Positions 8,303 to 17,173 of a stretch of DNA of 64,000 nt are shown here, piece by piece. The position numbers were made by a program, and so were the translations under genes. Source of the stretch: Brevibacillus brevis (lineage in GTDB: Bacteria; Bacillota; Bacilli; Brevibacillales; Brevibacillaceae); contig NZ_CP030117.1 of assembly GCF_001039275.2 (NCBI RefSeq), positions 1,881,501 through 1,945,500 on the forward strand, written 5' to 3'. Position 1 is the stretch's first letter, and the number at the start of each line of letters is the position of its first letter. The notes under the pieces are model-generated. The model was not told the origin of the DNA, made no database searches, and saw only the letters and a program-made list of their open reading frames with translations.

Positions 8303-10177
8303 ATGAAAAAGGCACGTCGGATTACGATGACGGCGTTTGCATCAATCGTATTTGCATCGCTGATGTCTTCCTCAGCATTTGCAGCACCATTGCATCCCGT
8401 ACAGCACACTGACTGGATGGTGAAAAAGGCAATTGTATCAGCGGGTCAAAATGGCGATCTTGCTTTGGATCGTGCCGTGACTCTCGCAGAAGCTACTGTT
8501 GTTTTCTCCAAATTGAAAGAGGCAAAAGTGGGAGCTGCGGCTAAAGGTGCTCATTGGTCAACTCCTTATTTCGACTGGGCAAAGAGCCAAGGTGCTCTCA
8601 CACAAGACGACTATAAAAACCCTGCGCAAACCGTAACGTCTGCCAAGCTGACACAAATGGCTGACAAACTGGGCTATAAAATGAAGCTCGACAACAAAGC
8701 GACTGTAACGCGCGGTGAATTTTTCCAAGCATTGGGTGATGCGGCTACCACGCATGTAACGATTGCCCACACCAACGATACACATGGTCATATTCAAGAA
8801 GACAAGAACCAAAAAGAATTCGGCTTTGCCAAAATCGCAACCTTGCTCAAGGAATGGCGTGCAGAGAACGAAAACTTCTTGCTCTTGGACGCTGGTGATA
8901 CCTTCCAAGGTACCGTTTTCGTGAACCAATTCAAAGGCGAATCTGTTGTTCCCATCCTCAACAGCCTCGACTACAACGTAATGGCTGCGGGTAACCACGA
9001 GTTTGACTTCGGTTATGAGCAACTGCTCAAGCTTCGTGACATGCTCGAGCATCCAGTCATCTCTGCTAACGTGTTCAAGGCAGATGGAAAAGAATTGCTG
9101 CCACCTGTTTTCAAAGCGGAGATTGGCGGGAAAAAATTCGCCTTTGTTGGTTTCGTAGCGGAAGACACACCTGTATTGACTCACCCTGACAACGTAAAAG
9201 GGCTGACATTCAAAAACCCGGTAGAAGTGGCGAAAGTACTTGTACCTGAGCTGAAAAAAGAAGTAGATCACGTGATTGTTGTTTCTCACATCGGAGTGAA
9301 CGTAGACCGTGAAATCGCGAAAAACGTTCCTGGCGTTGACCTGATTGTTGGTGGTCACTCCCATACTCCACTGAAAGCACCTGAACTCGTAAATGGCACG
9401 TACATCGTACAAGACTGGGAGTACGGCAAGTCTCTCGGACGCGCTGACCTCTACTACCTCGGCAAAGAACTGGTAGCATTCAGCGGCGGTTTGAAAGAGT
9501 ACGATGAAGCAGTTGTAGCTGATCCAGACGTAGATAAGATGGTAAAAGAAATCGTGGGCAAGATCGATACTGTCATGAATGTTGTCATTGCGAAATCCGA
9601 AGTGCCACTCGATGGTGATCGTGCACTGGTTCGTACGAAAGAAACAAACGTAGGTAACCTGATCACGGATATCATGCTGGAGCGCACGCAGTCCATCAAA
9701 GGCTATGAGGCAGATGTAGCACTTGCTAACGGTGGTGGAATCCGTACACAGCTACCAGCAGGCGATATTACGAAAAAAGGTTTGTACACGCTCCTGCCAT
9801 TCGAGAACAATACACTGGCAGTCGTAGAAGTAACAGGTGAAGAGCTGAAGAAAGCCCTCGAAAACGGCGTGAGCAAGGTAGAAGAGGGAGCAGGACGCTT
9901 CCCGCAAGTGAGCGGCATGAGCTTCACGTACAACCCAGCCAAGCCAGCTGGCGAGCGCGTAGTAGAAGTAAAAGTTGGCGACAAGCCGCTTGACCTGACC
10001 AAAACGTATAAAGTGGCAACGATCGACTTCCTGGCAGCAGGTGGAGATGGTTACGAATCGTTGAAAAAGCCATTCTTTAACACAGGCTTGTCCATGTACA
10101 GCATTGTGGAGGAAGGCTTGATCAAGCGTAAAACTGTCAATCCAAAAGTAGAAGGCCGCATTGTTGAAGTAAAATAA
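8303..10177 (+). CDS. Exported 5'-nucleotidase/UshA-type metallophosphoesterase with SLH-like N-terminus
   Basis: A 624-aa exported enzyme of the UshA/5'-nucleotidase family. A signal peptide (about 1-27, ending 'SSSAFA') is followed by residues 35-150 that resemble two degenerate S-layer homology repeats ('HWSTPYFDWAKSQGAL', 'TVTRGEFFQAL'). The metallophosphoesterase core starts at 'IAHTNDTHGHI' (Asp159, His161), with 'DAGDTFQG', 'GNHEFDFG' and 'VGGHSHTPL' supplying the metal ligands. The C-terminal nucleotidase domain has 'NGGGIRTQLPAGDI'. It likely acts at the cell surface to recover phosphate and nucleosides. Anchoring to the wall by the SLH-like region is inferred. Its own promoter and terminator make it monocistronic. 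Confidence 0.9.
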   Translation: MKKARRITMTAFASIVFASLMSSSAFAAPLHPVQHTDWMVKKAIVSAGQNGDLALDRAVTLAEATVVFSKLKEAKVGAAAKGAHWSTPYFDWAKSQGALTQDDYKNPAQTVTSAKLTQMADKLGYKMKLDNKATVTRGEFFQALGDAATTHVTIAHTNDTHGHIQEDKNQKEFGFAKIATLLKEWRAENENFLLLDAGDTFQGTVFVNQFKGESVVPILNSLDYNVMAAGNHEFDFGYEQLLKLRDMLEHPVISANVFKADGKELLPPVFKAEIGGKKFAFVGFVAEDTPVLTHPDNVKGLTFKNPVEVAKVLVPELKKEVDHVIVVSHIGVNVDREIAKNVPGVDLIVGGHSHTPLKAPELVNGTYIVQDWEYGKSLGRADLYYLGKELVAFSGGLKEYDEAVVADPDVDKMVKEIVGKIDTVMNVVIAKSEVPLDGDRALVRTKETNVGNLITDIMLERTQSIKGYEADVALANGGGIRTQLPAGDITKKGLYTLLPFENNTLAVVEVTGEELKKALENGVSKVEEGAGRFPQVSGMSFTYNPAKPAGERVVEVKVGDKPLDLTKTYKVATIDFLAAGGDGYESLKKPFFNTGLSMYSIVEEGLIKRKTVNPKVEGRIVEVK

Positions 10178-10185
10178 GGTTTGAC

Positions 10186-10224
10186 CGGACAGGGATGGAG
10201 ATAAACCTCCCTGTCCGTCTTTTA
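10186..10224 (+). terminator. Terminator of the 5'-nucleotidase gene
   Basis: Perfect 10-bp stem CGGACAGGGA (10186-10195) with TCCCTGTCCG (10208-10217), then CTTTTATTAT. Confidence 0.88.
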
Positions 10225-10284
10225 TTATGAAGTACCTTGCAATATATAGTAGCCATTTGGTAAGCTCTTACATGGGTGATGTTG

Positions 10285-10614
10285 ATGAACGTACAGTTTA
10301 AAAAAGGGGTTCTGGAGCTGTGTGTTCTCGTCTTGACAGCTAAGCAGGACAGATACGGCTACGAACTAGTTGCGAGCATCTCAGAAAAATTCCATATCTC
10401 TGAAGGAACGGTTTACCCCTTGCTTCGCCGTTTGACCCAGGAAGGATTTTTTACGACCTATTTGGCGGAATCACAAGAGGGACCCCCACGGAAATATTAC
10501 CAGCTGACAAGTCGCGGTCGTCTTTATATGAATGACCTCGTCTTGGAGTGGCGAATATTTAACCGCGGGGTAAACGAGATCATAGAGGAGGGACTCGGAT
10601 ATGACAAGGCGTGA
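10285..10614 (+). CDS. PadR-family transcriptional regulator
   Basis: A 109-aa winged-helix regulator. The family pattern is clear: 'GVLELCVLVLTAKQDRYGYEL' in short segments, then 'ISEGTVYPLLRRLTQEGFF' as recognition helix and wing, and 'PPRKYYQLTSRGR'. The start is uncertain; ATG 10285 follows GGGTGA, while ATG 10279 and GTG 10276 are alternatives. It overlaps the next gene by 14 bases. PadR genes commonly sit with HAAS-domain membrane proteins as here, controlling their own operon in response to envelope or drug signals (family knowledge). Confidence 0.9.
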   Translation: MNVQFKKGVLELCVLVLTAKQDRYGYELVASISEKFHISEGTVYPLLRRLTQEGFFTTYLAESQEGPPRKYYQLTSRGRLYMNDLVLEWRIFNRGVNEIIEEGLGYDKA

Positions 10615-11152
10615 GTTTATGGATGAGTTAAATGCTTTGCTAAGCGCTTTGCCTGATAAAGAGCGCTTAGACATCCTTGCCGATTATACAGAGCATTTTC
10701 TCTTGGGAATGAAACAAGGGAAGACCGAGTTTGAAATTGCGGAAGGCTTGGGAAGTCCGAAGCTAGTGGCACGAGAGCTTTTGGCTGGCTACCGAATTGA
10801 TCAAGCACATTCCAACGCATCGGTAGGGAATATGACGAGAGCGATTGTCGCGACGATCAGCTTGGGATTTTTCAATCTCGTCTTTGTTTTGGGACCTTTT
10901 TTAGGCTTGATCGGTATACTGATGGGGTTGTATGCGATGACTGCGGTGCTTTTGGTCGCGCCAGTCGGAATATTCTTGGATTACGGGATTCCTGCCCCTT
11001 CCCAGGAGAGACTTTTCTTGTTGTTCTCCAGCATGGTTTCCGTAGGATTGGGTGGAATGTTTGCCATCGGCTTGCTGCGATTGACGAAATGGCTGTATCG
11101 GCAGTTCTTGCGTTATCTCCAGTTCAACGTGAAGATGATCAGGGGGAAATGA
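10601..11152 (+). CDS. HAAS (DUF1700) domain membrane protein
   Basis: A 183-aa protein. Residues 1-70 form the helical HAAS signalling domain ('MDELNALLSALPDKERLDIL', 'LGSPKLVARELL'), followed by about three transmembrane segments with 'GPFLGLIGILMGLYAM' and 'MFAIGLLRLTKWLY'. HAAS proteins pair with PadR regulators and DUF4097 proteins in Firmicutes; the likely job is to relay an envelope signal to the PadR repressor. That is inferred from gene context. It overlaps the regulator by 14 bases, and the next gene starts 2 bases after its stop. Confidence 0.88.
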   Translation: MTRREFMDELNALLSALPDKERLDILADYTEHFLLGMKQGKTEFEIAEGLGSPKLVARELLAGYRIDQAHSNASVGNMTRAIVATISLGFFNLVFVLGPFLGLIGILMGLYAMTAVLLVAPVGIFLDYGIPAPSQERLFLLFSSMVSVGLGGMFAIGLLRLTKWLYRQFLRYLQFNVKMIRGK

Positions 11153-11153
11153 G

Positions 11154-12002
11154 ATGCGAAATTTGATGAAAAGACTCTTTGGACTCAGTCTTCTTTTGTT
11201 CATCATCGGTGTATGTGGAATCATCTGGCTCTTTACGAAGCAAGAAAATTTCTCGTTTTCGTTAAAACAAGTCAATGAAGAGCGCATAATCGAACAAGAA
11301 GTAAAAGCGATTGAGTTGCTGACGGAAGCGGCTGATGTGGAAATCATGGCAAGCAAGCAACCAAAAGCGAGCGTACGGATGGTCGGGGAAGTATCCGAAC
11401 AACAGCAGGAGCGACTGGAATTTCAGAGTGTAGTCTCACCAGATGGTACGCTGCTCGTAGAACTGCGTGAACGCCCTCATGTCAATATGTTTTATCCTCG
11501 CAACGGGAAGGTAAAGCTGGAGCTCTTCCTGCCAGAAAAAGTGTATGAGAACGTCCAGCTTGAAACGATGACAGGGGATATCAAGAGCGGAATGCTGCGT
11601 GCAAAGAACACGAAAATATCCACCAGCAATGGAGATGTGGACGTGTCGGGCTATGAAGGAGAAGCACTTGACGTCCAGACAGCCACAGGTGATATCAATC
11701 TGGCGAATGTTCGCTCTGCCGTTGTAATCGAAAGCTCCACAGGAGAGATTGATAAACTGACAATGCCAGAGCTGACCCATGACGTTTCCATTCGAACGGA
11801 CACGGGGGATATTCGAGTGACGGTAGCCAAGGAGCCTGCTGCAGCACAGTTGGAAGTTACGACAGATACAGGTAGCATTGAAACCTCCTGGTCTAACCTT
11901 ACCTATGAAAAGAACGAGGAATACAAAGTGAAGGCATCGATTGGATCAGGTGGACCCAAAATGACTGTGCGAAGTTCTACCGGGGACGTTCGCATTCAAT
12001 AG
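11154..12002 (+). CDS. DUF4097 beta-repeat membrane-anchored protein
   Basis: A 282-aa protein with one N-terminal transmembrane helix (about 8-28) and an extracytoplasmic region of repeated beta strands. The repeat unit is recognisable as 'TMTGDIKSG', 'TSNGDVDVSG', 'TATGDINLA', 'SSTGEIDKL', 'TDTGDIRVT', 'TDTGSIETS' and 'SSTGDVRIQ', at about 20-residue spacing, as in DUF4097/LiaG-like right-handed beta folds. LiaG of the B. subtilis Lia envelope-stress system is a distant relative by architecture. It ends the PadR-HAAS-DUF4097 operon. Confidence 0.87.
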   Translation: MRNLMKRLFGLSLLLFIIGVCGIIWLFTKQENFSFSLKQVNEERIIEQEVKAIELLTEAADVEIMASKQPKASVRMVGEVSEQQQERLEFQSVVSPDGTLLVELRERPHVNMFYPRNGKVKLELFLPEKVYENVQLETMTGDIKSGMLRAKNTKISTSNGDVDVSGYEGEALDVQTATGDINLANVRSAVVIESSTGEIDKLTMPELTHDVSIRTDTGDIRVTVAKEPAAAQLEVTTDTGSIETSWSNLTYEKNEEYKVKASIGSGGPKMTVRSSTGDVRIQ

Positions 12003-12140
12003 GAGAAGTTTGGAAACACTGATGGATAGGATTGGAAACGGAAGAAACGAAAAGATTTTGACACAAAAGAGACATTACTTGTCGAATGACGAATGGTATC
12101 ATATTGAAGGAAACATAATTGTGCAAAGCGAGGTTTATTC

Positions 12141-13178
12141 ATGACCGCAAAAACTTTTAACGATACGTTTTTGAAAGCATGTCGCGGTGAAGCGACAGAG
12201 CATGTTCCGGTTTGGTACATGCGTCAGGCAGGGCGTTATCAGCCAGAATACCGCGCCATCCGCGCGAAGCATAGCTTTTTTGAAATGAACTACATACCGG
12301 AAGTTTGCGCGGAAGTGACACGTCTGCCAGTTGAGCAACTGGGCGTCGACGCTGCAATCTTGTTTGCAGACATTATGACGCCACTCAAACCGATTGGCGT
12401 GGATGTGAATATCGAATCTGGCATTGGTCCTGTGATCGCGAACCCAATCGAATCCTTGAAGGATGTTGAGCGTCTGCTTGAGCTCGATCCGGAAACGCAT
12501 GTGCCGTACATTCTTGAATCCATTAAGATTTTACGTCAGCAATTATCTGTTCCATTAATCGGTTTCGCGGGTGCACCATTTACACTAGCTAGCTATATGA
12601 TCGAAGGCGGCCCTTCCAAGCACTATCATAAGACAAAAGCATTCATGTATACCGAGCCGGTTGCTTGGCAGGCGCTGATGGAAAAACTGGGCGATATGAC
12701 CATCACCTACCTCAAAGCGCAAATTAAAGCAGGTGCACAAGCTGTACAAGTATTTGATTCGTGGGTTGGTGCATTGAATGACGAAGATTACCGCGAGTAC
12801 ATTACACCAGTCATGACTCGTATCTTCAACGCACTAAAAGATACTGGCGTGCCAACGATCTATTTTGGTATCGGCGCTGGTCATCTTTTGATGGATTGGA
12901 ACCGCTTGCCTGTTGATGTGGTTGGTCTGGACTGGCGTACTTCGATTACGACTGCTCGTGAGATGGGTGTGACGAAGACGCTGCAAGGCAATTTGGACCC
13001 AACGCTGCTATTGGCTCCCTGGGAGAAGCTCGAAGCGAAGGCGAAGGAAATTTTGGATGAAGGCTCAAAACAGCCAGGCTTCATTTTCAATCTGGGACAC
13101 GGCGTATTCCCTGACGCTAAAGTAGAAACACTGCAACAACTGACGAAGTTCATCCATAGTTACAAAAGGGACGTCTAA
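12141..13178 (+). CDS. hemE: Uroporphyrinogen decarboxylase
   Basis: Converts uroporphyrinogen III to coproporphyrinogen III. The 345-aa protein starts the family pattern with '[16 protein letters not shown]' (substrate-binding Arg) and has 'LFADIMTPL' with the catalytic Asp, '[13 protein letters not shown]' and 'VFDSWVGAL'. First gene of hemE-hemH-hemY, the same order as in B. subtilis. The ATG follows AGCGAGG. The 138 bases upstream hold a TTGACA at 12058-12063 but no convincing -10 at the right distance, so the promoter is not assigned. Confidence 0.98.
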   Translation: MTAKTFNDTFLKACRGEATEHVPVWYMRQAGRYQPEYRAIRAKHSFFEMNYIPEVCAEVTRLPVEQLGVDAAILFADIMTPLKPIGVDVNIESGIGPVIANPIESLKDVERLLELDPETHVPYILESIKILRQQLSVPLIGFAGAPFTLASYMIEGGPSKHYHKTKAFMYTEPVAWQALMEKLGDMTITYLKAQIKAGAQAVQVFDSWVGALNDEDYREYITPVMTRIFNALKDTGVPTIYFGIGAGHLLMDWNRLPVDVVGLDWRTSITTAREMGVTKTLQGNLDPTLLLAPWEKLEAKAKEILDEGSKQPGFIFNLGHGVFPDAKVETLQQLTKFIHSYKRDV

Positions 13179-13195
13179 TCAGGAGGGGCGCTTAC

Positions 13196-14128
13196 ATGTC
13201 AAAGCAGAAGATCGGACTCTTGTTAATGGCGTATGGAACGCCACGCAGTCCTGAACAGATTGAACCATATTATACGCACATTCGCCGTGGGCGTAAGCCA
13301 CCACAAGAACTGCTCGATGATTTGATGGCGCGTTATGAGGCTGTAGATGGATTGAATCGATTTGCAGACATTACGGATGAGCAGGTGCGGGCTCTCGAGC
13401 AGGAAATGAACAAACGCTACCCAGATCGGGAATTTGTAGGGTACCTTGGTTTGAAGCATATCGCTCCGTTTGTGGAAGACGCAGTAGAGCAAATGAAGCA
13501 GGATGGGATTACAGAAGCGGTCAGTCTTGTTCTGGCGCCTCATTATTCCAGCTACAGCGTCAAAGAATACAATGGACGAGCACAGGAGCATTCCGCGGCA
13601 ATTGGCGGACCTGTCATCCAGAGCATTGAGAGCTGGTATCTGGAGCCAGGCTTCATCGGATATTGGGCAGATGCTATTCAAGCGACGTTTGCTGCGATGA
13701 CGGATGAAGAGCGTGGACAAGCAGTCGTGATCTTCTCCGCGCACAGCCTGCCGGAAAAAATCTTGAAGTCAGGTGATCCGTACCCCATGCAACTGGAGGA
13801 GACAGCAAAGCTCATTGCGGAGCAAGCAGGGATCACTTCCTATGCAATCGGATGGCAAAGCGCCGGAAATACACCTGATCCGTGGTTGGGACCAGATGTA
13901 CAGGATTTGACTAGAGAGCTGTACGAAGCAAAGGGCTACCAAGCATTTGTTTACTGTCCTGTCGGATTTATTGCGGAGCATTTGGAAGTTCTGTTTGATA
14001 ATGATGTGGAATGCAAAGCGGTTACAGATGAGCTAGGGGTACATTACTATCGTCCACCGATGCCTAATGCCAGACCTGCGTTCATTTCCTGTCTGGCTGA
14101 TGCTGTCGGAAAGAAGCTGGCGAATTAG
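13196..14128 (+). CDS. hemH: Coproporphyrin III ferrochelatase
   Basis: Inserts ferrous iron into the porphyrin; in Bacillales the substrate is coproporphyrin III (CpfC). The 310-aa monomeric Gram-positive form has '[22 protein letters not shown]' in short segments, the active-site His in '[12 protein letters not shown]', and the acid-rich '[19 protein letters not shown]'. AGGAGGGG precedes the ATG. It follows hemE by 17 bases and precedes hemY by 12. Confidence 0.97.
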   Translation: MSKQKIGLLLMAYGTPRSPEQIEPYYTHIRRGRKPPQELLDDLMARYEAVDGLNRFADITDEQVRALEQEMNKRYPDREFVGYLGLKHIAPFVEDAVEQMKQDGITEAVSLVLAPHYSSYSVKEYNGRAQEHSAAIGGPVIQSIESWYLEPGFIGYWADAIQATFAAMTDEERGQAVVIFSAHSLPEKILKSGDPYPMQLEETAKLIAEQAGITSYAIGWQSAGNTPDPWLGPDVQDLTRELYEAKGYQAFVYCPVGFIAEHLEVLFDNDVECKAVTDELGVHYYRPPMPNARPAFISCLADAVGKKLAN

Positions 14129-14140
14129 GGGATCGATCAT

Positions 14141-15550
14141 ATGAGCGATAATACCTATCATATTACGATTATAGGCGGCGGCATCACTGGGTTGACCGCT
14201 GCTTATTACTTACAAAAGGAAATCGAAGCAAAAGGCTTGCCCATCCGTTTTCAACTGCTTGAAGAACAGGGACGACTTGGTGGAAAAATCAAGACATGGC
14301 GTCACGAAGGGTTTGTGATTGAGCAAGGTCCCGATTCGTTTCTCGAGCGGAAAACGAGTGCGGCTGAGCTGGCAGTGGACTTGGGGCTTGCGGATGATCT
14401 CGTTCGCAACAGTACAGGACAAGCTTATATTTGGCATCAGGATCGCCTGAAGGCTATACCAGAAGGAGCGGTCATGGGTGTACCGACGAAGCTCATGCCT
14501 TTTGTCACGACCGATCTCATTTCTTGGCCAGGCAAGCTTCGGGCAGCTTTGGATCTCGTTCTTCCTGCATCAAAAGGAGACGGCGATATCTCCGTGGGTG
14601 ACTTTTTTCGGCGTAGGCTAGGTAATGAAGTTATTGATAATCTTATAGCGCCTTTATTGTCCGGTGTCTACTCCGGGGATCTCGACAAGCTCAGCTTGCT
14701 TGCGAGTTTTCCTCAATTCGCAAAAATGGAGGAGCAGCATCGCAGCTTGATCGTAGCGATGAAGCATTCTCGCCCGCAAGTTAAAACGCAAGAAAAGCCA
14801 AAAGGCATCTTTCTGACGTTGAAGAACGGCTTGCAGTCCTTAGTAGAGGCAATCGAGAAGAGCCTGCCAGAAGAAGTCATCTCGAAGAATACCGGTGTCA
14901 AAGAACTGGTGAAACGGCCAGACGGGAAGTACACCTTGGTAATGAAAAATGGGGAAACGATCGAGACAGATACGGTGCTGTTTACCGTACCACATGCTAT
15001 CGCAGAGCCGTTGTTCCGTCCTTATGTACAAGTTCCTACCCTGCCCCAAGCGAAGCCGCATATGGTTGCAACCATCGCGATGGCATTTCCAGAGTCAGCC
15101 ATTGATTTAGGGATGGAAGGGACAGGATTTATTGTACCGCGGCATTCTAGAGCCAAAATTACCGCATGTACGTGGGCGCATCGCAAATGGCCGCATACGA
15201 CGCCGAAAAACAAAGCCTTGCTGCGTAGCTTCATAGGGAGAGCAGGAGAGCAATCCTTCATGGAGCAGACGGATGAGGAAATTTTGGAGGTCGTCCTCCG
15301 CGATCTGCGCAAGATCATGACGATTCGAGCAGAGCCGGATTTTTATAACGTATCACGCCTGCAAAATGCCATTCCATATGTTGTCGGACACCAGGCTTGG
15401 GTGCAGGATGTGAACAATCAATTAAAAGAAAAACTCCCTGGTGTTATCGTGGCAGGTGCGTCGTACAGCGGCGTAGGTGTACCCGATTGTATTGATCAGG
15501 GGAAAAAAGCAATAGCAGAATGGATCGCGTCTGTAAAACCGGGGAGATAG
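14141..15550 (+). CDS. hemY: Coproporphyrinogen III oxidase (protoporphyrinogen oxidase family)
   Basis: FAD enzyme (HemY/CgoX type) that oxidises coproporphyrinogen III to coproporphyrin III for the ferrochelatase. The 469-aa protein opens with the dinucleotide-binding 'ITIIGGGITGLTAAYYL', then 'LLEEQGRLGGKI' and 'EQGPDSFLERK'. The C-terminal FAD motif is 'VAGASYSGVGVPDCIDQGKKAI'. Last gene of hemEHY; its stop codon lies in the loop of the terminator hairpin. Confidence 0.96.
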   Translation: MSDNTYHITIIGGGITGLTAAYYLQKEIEAKGLPIRFQLLEEQGRLGGKIKTWRHEGFVIEQGPDSFLERKTSAAELAVDLGLADDLVRNSTGQAYIWHQDRLKAIPEGAVMGVPTKLMPFVTTDLISWPGKLRAALDLVLPASKGDGDISVGDFFRRRLGNEVIDNLIAPLLSGVYSGDLDKLSLLASFPQFAKMEEQHRSLIVAMKHSRPQVKTQEKPKGIFLTLKNGLQSLVEAIEKSLPEEVISKNTGVKELVKRPDGKYTLVMKNGETIETDTVLFTVPHAIAEPLFRPYVQVPTLPQAKPHMVATIAMAFPESAIDLGMEGTGFIVPRHSRAKITACTWAHRKWPHTTPKNKALLRSFIGRAGEQSFMEQTDEEILEVVLRDLRKIMTIRAEPDFYNVSRLQNAIPYVVGHQAWVQDVNNQLKEKLPGVIVAGASYSGVGVPDCIDQGKKAIAEWIASVKPGR

Positions 15551-15570
15551 ATAACCCCGGTTTTTCCTTT
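15535..15570 (+). terminator. Terminator overlapping the hemY stop
   Basis: Perfect 10-bp stem AAAACCGGGG (15535-15544) with CCCCGGTTTT (15555-15564), followed by a T-rich run. The left arm is coding sequence and the TAG stop lies in the loop. Confidence 0.9.
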
Positions 15571-15578
15571 TTTTTCGG

Positions 15579-15607
15579 TGCTAAACGGCTCGTCCTGTCC
15601 ATATAGT
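15579..15607 (+). promoter_or_regulatory. Possible sigma-E-type promoter of spoVID
   Basis: CATATAGT at 15600-15607 resembles the sigma-E -10 (CATACA-T). TGCTAAA at 15579-15585 is a weak -35 at 14-bp spacing. B. subtilis spoVID is a sigma-E gene, which prompted the search. Weak evidence. Confidence 0.3.
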
Positions 15608-15644
15608 ATAGGGAAATGTCCTGCACTTGAAAGGAGGAGCACGA

Positions 15645-17159
15645 ATGGCATTACAGGATGGGCAACTCTCTTTTGCCATCAAGGAGACCATTTTCCTCTC
15701 ATCCGATAGAGCTGGAATAGGTGAATTGCAAGAGCTGGAATTGGTTCCAGATGTGGAAGTGTTAGAAAATGATTCCTACATCTCGATCACGGGTTGCTTG
15801 CAATTAGTAGGGAAGTACGAGCCAATCAGGGAAGCCGCAGAAGCGACAGGCGGCGAAGGAGAATCGCTGGTTGAGGCCATGACTTTTACTCCCTTTCGCC
15901 AGGAAGCATCGGATCAAGCCTTTTATGGCTGGGAGGAACAGATCGGTCATCGCATTCCGTTGAACATCACCATTCCATTGGATCGGATTACCGAGATCGG
16001 AGACATCTACGCAATTGTGGACAGCTTTGACTACAAACTGGAATCACCACATCAAATGCTGATCGATGCCGATCTGAAGATTTTGGGGATAGTCCTCGGG
16101 GATAGAACTGAACAAGCAGAGCAGATCGAAACGCAGGCTGCTGGTCCAGGCGAAGGAGCGTGGGAATACAGCTTTGCTACTGGGGATGATGGGGATGGGC
16201 AAGAATATACGGAACAGACGTCCCTCGATGACATTGATCAAAAGCTGAGTGCGTTGGAGGAGGAATTGGAGCGGCAGGCATTGCCAGCATCCTATGAATC
16301 AACCGAATCTCCTTCCATGTTCGATACTCCGGCTATTGCTCAATCCGATGAGGATGAATACTACGAGCAATACGGTGATGTGCTGGAAGTGGCACAGCCC
16401 AATCCTTCGGAGTCCTGGGAGACTGCTCCTATTTCGTATGATTTCGATTCCCAACAATCTGCTTCGTATGATTCTTCTGTCGCCTATCCCGAGCAGTCCG
16501 TATTGGCAGATGAGCAAGAGCAGATGAGAGAAATAGCCGAAAAAGAACAAGGACATGAGGAGCCTATACTGGCTTTACACGATCAACAGGCAATCGCATA
16601 CCAGCAAGTTTCCAACGAATCTACTGGGTCATCGGTCCAAGCAGAGTCGCAAGAAGCAGTGCAAGAAGCAGTACAAGAAGCAGTACAAGAAGCGGTGGAA
16701 GCCAGTGTTGTGTCCGAGCCAGAGCCTGAGCAAGAAGTAGAACCAGTCGTTGCACAACCAGAGGCTGCCGCGGAAGATGTAGAAGTGCGAGTGGCGATTT
16801 CCGGGAAACCCTCCCAAGAAGAAAGAAGTAACGTGAACATTACTTCCATCTTCTCACAAGCGAGTCGTGCCAAACAGGAAGCGATGGCGTTGGAGGCGGA
16901 ATCTTCATCTAGCTCTTCGCGACATGGGTCTGCGGCGAATGCCAACCCTTCTACGATGGAGGCCATGCAAAATCTTACATCGTTTGTCCGGAGAAAAGAA
17001 GAGCGTTCCAGTCAGTTGAAAATGTGCATTATTCAGCGAGATGAGACGTTAGAGCATATTTCACAACGTTACTCCTTGCCTGTTTCCAAAATCATGGAAG
17101 TAAACCGATTAGCTTCCGAGCAGCTTGTAGCAGGGCAGATTCTGTACATCCCACAATAG
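15645..17159 (+). CDS. spoVID: Stage VI sporulation protein D (coat encasement)
   Basis: Spore coat protein needed for the coat to encircle the forespore; in B. subtilis it binds SafA and SpoIVA. The 504-aa protein has a conserved N-terminal domain (about 1-150, 'LSFAIKETIFL'), a long acidic low-complexity middle, and a C-terminal LysM domain (about 460-504, 'ISQRYSLPVSKIMEVNRL'). The middle includes a short tandem repeat of 'QEAV' units near 16650-16695. I start at ATG 15645, 7 bases after AAGGAGGAG. An in-frame start at 15627 lies before that box. Confidence 0.93.
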   Translation: MALQDGQLSFAIKETIFLSSDRAGIGELQELELVPDVEVLENDSYISITGCLQLVGKYEPIREAAEATGGEGESLVEAMTFTPFRQEASDQAFYGWEEQIGHRIPLNITIPLDRITEIGDIYAIVDSFDYKLESPHQMLIDADLKILGIVLGDRTEQAEQIETQAAGPGEGAWEYSFATGDDGDGQEYTEQTSLDDIDQKLSALEEELERQALPASYESTESPSMFDTPAIAQSDEDEYYEQYGDVLEVAQPNPSESWETAPISYDFDSQQSASYDSSVAYPEQSVLADEQEQMREIAEKEQGHEEPILALHDQQAIAYQQVSNESTGSSVQAESQEAVQEAVQEAVQEAVEASVVSEPEPEQEVEPVVAQPEAAAEDVEVRVAISGKPSQEERSNVNITSIFSQASRAKQEAMALEAESSSSSSRHGSAANANPSTMEAMQNLTSFVRRKEERSSQLKMCIIQRDETLEHISQRYSLPVSKIMEVNRLASEQLVAGQILYIPQ

Positions 17160-17173
17160 AGGAGTGGGGGACC

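Noticed and set aside
12080-12086. Perfect Spo0A box (TGTCGAA) before hemE
   Set aside because: A 7-base match is expected several times in 64 kb and hemE is not a known Spo0A target. A similar string lies in the murC-fabH gap.
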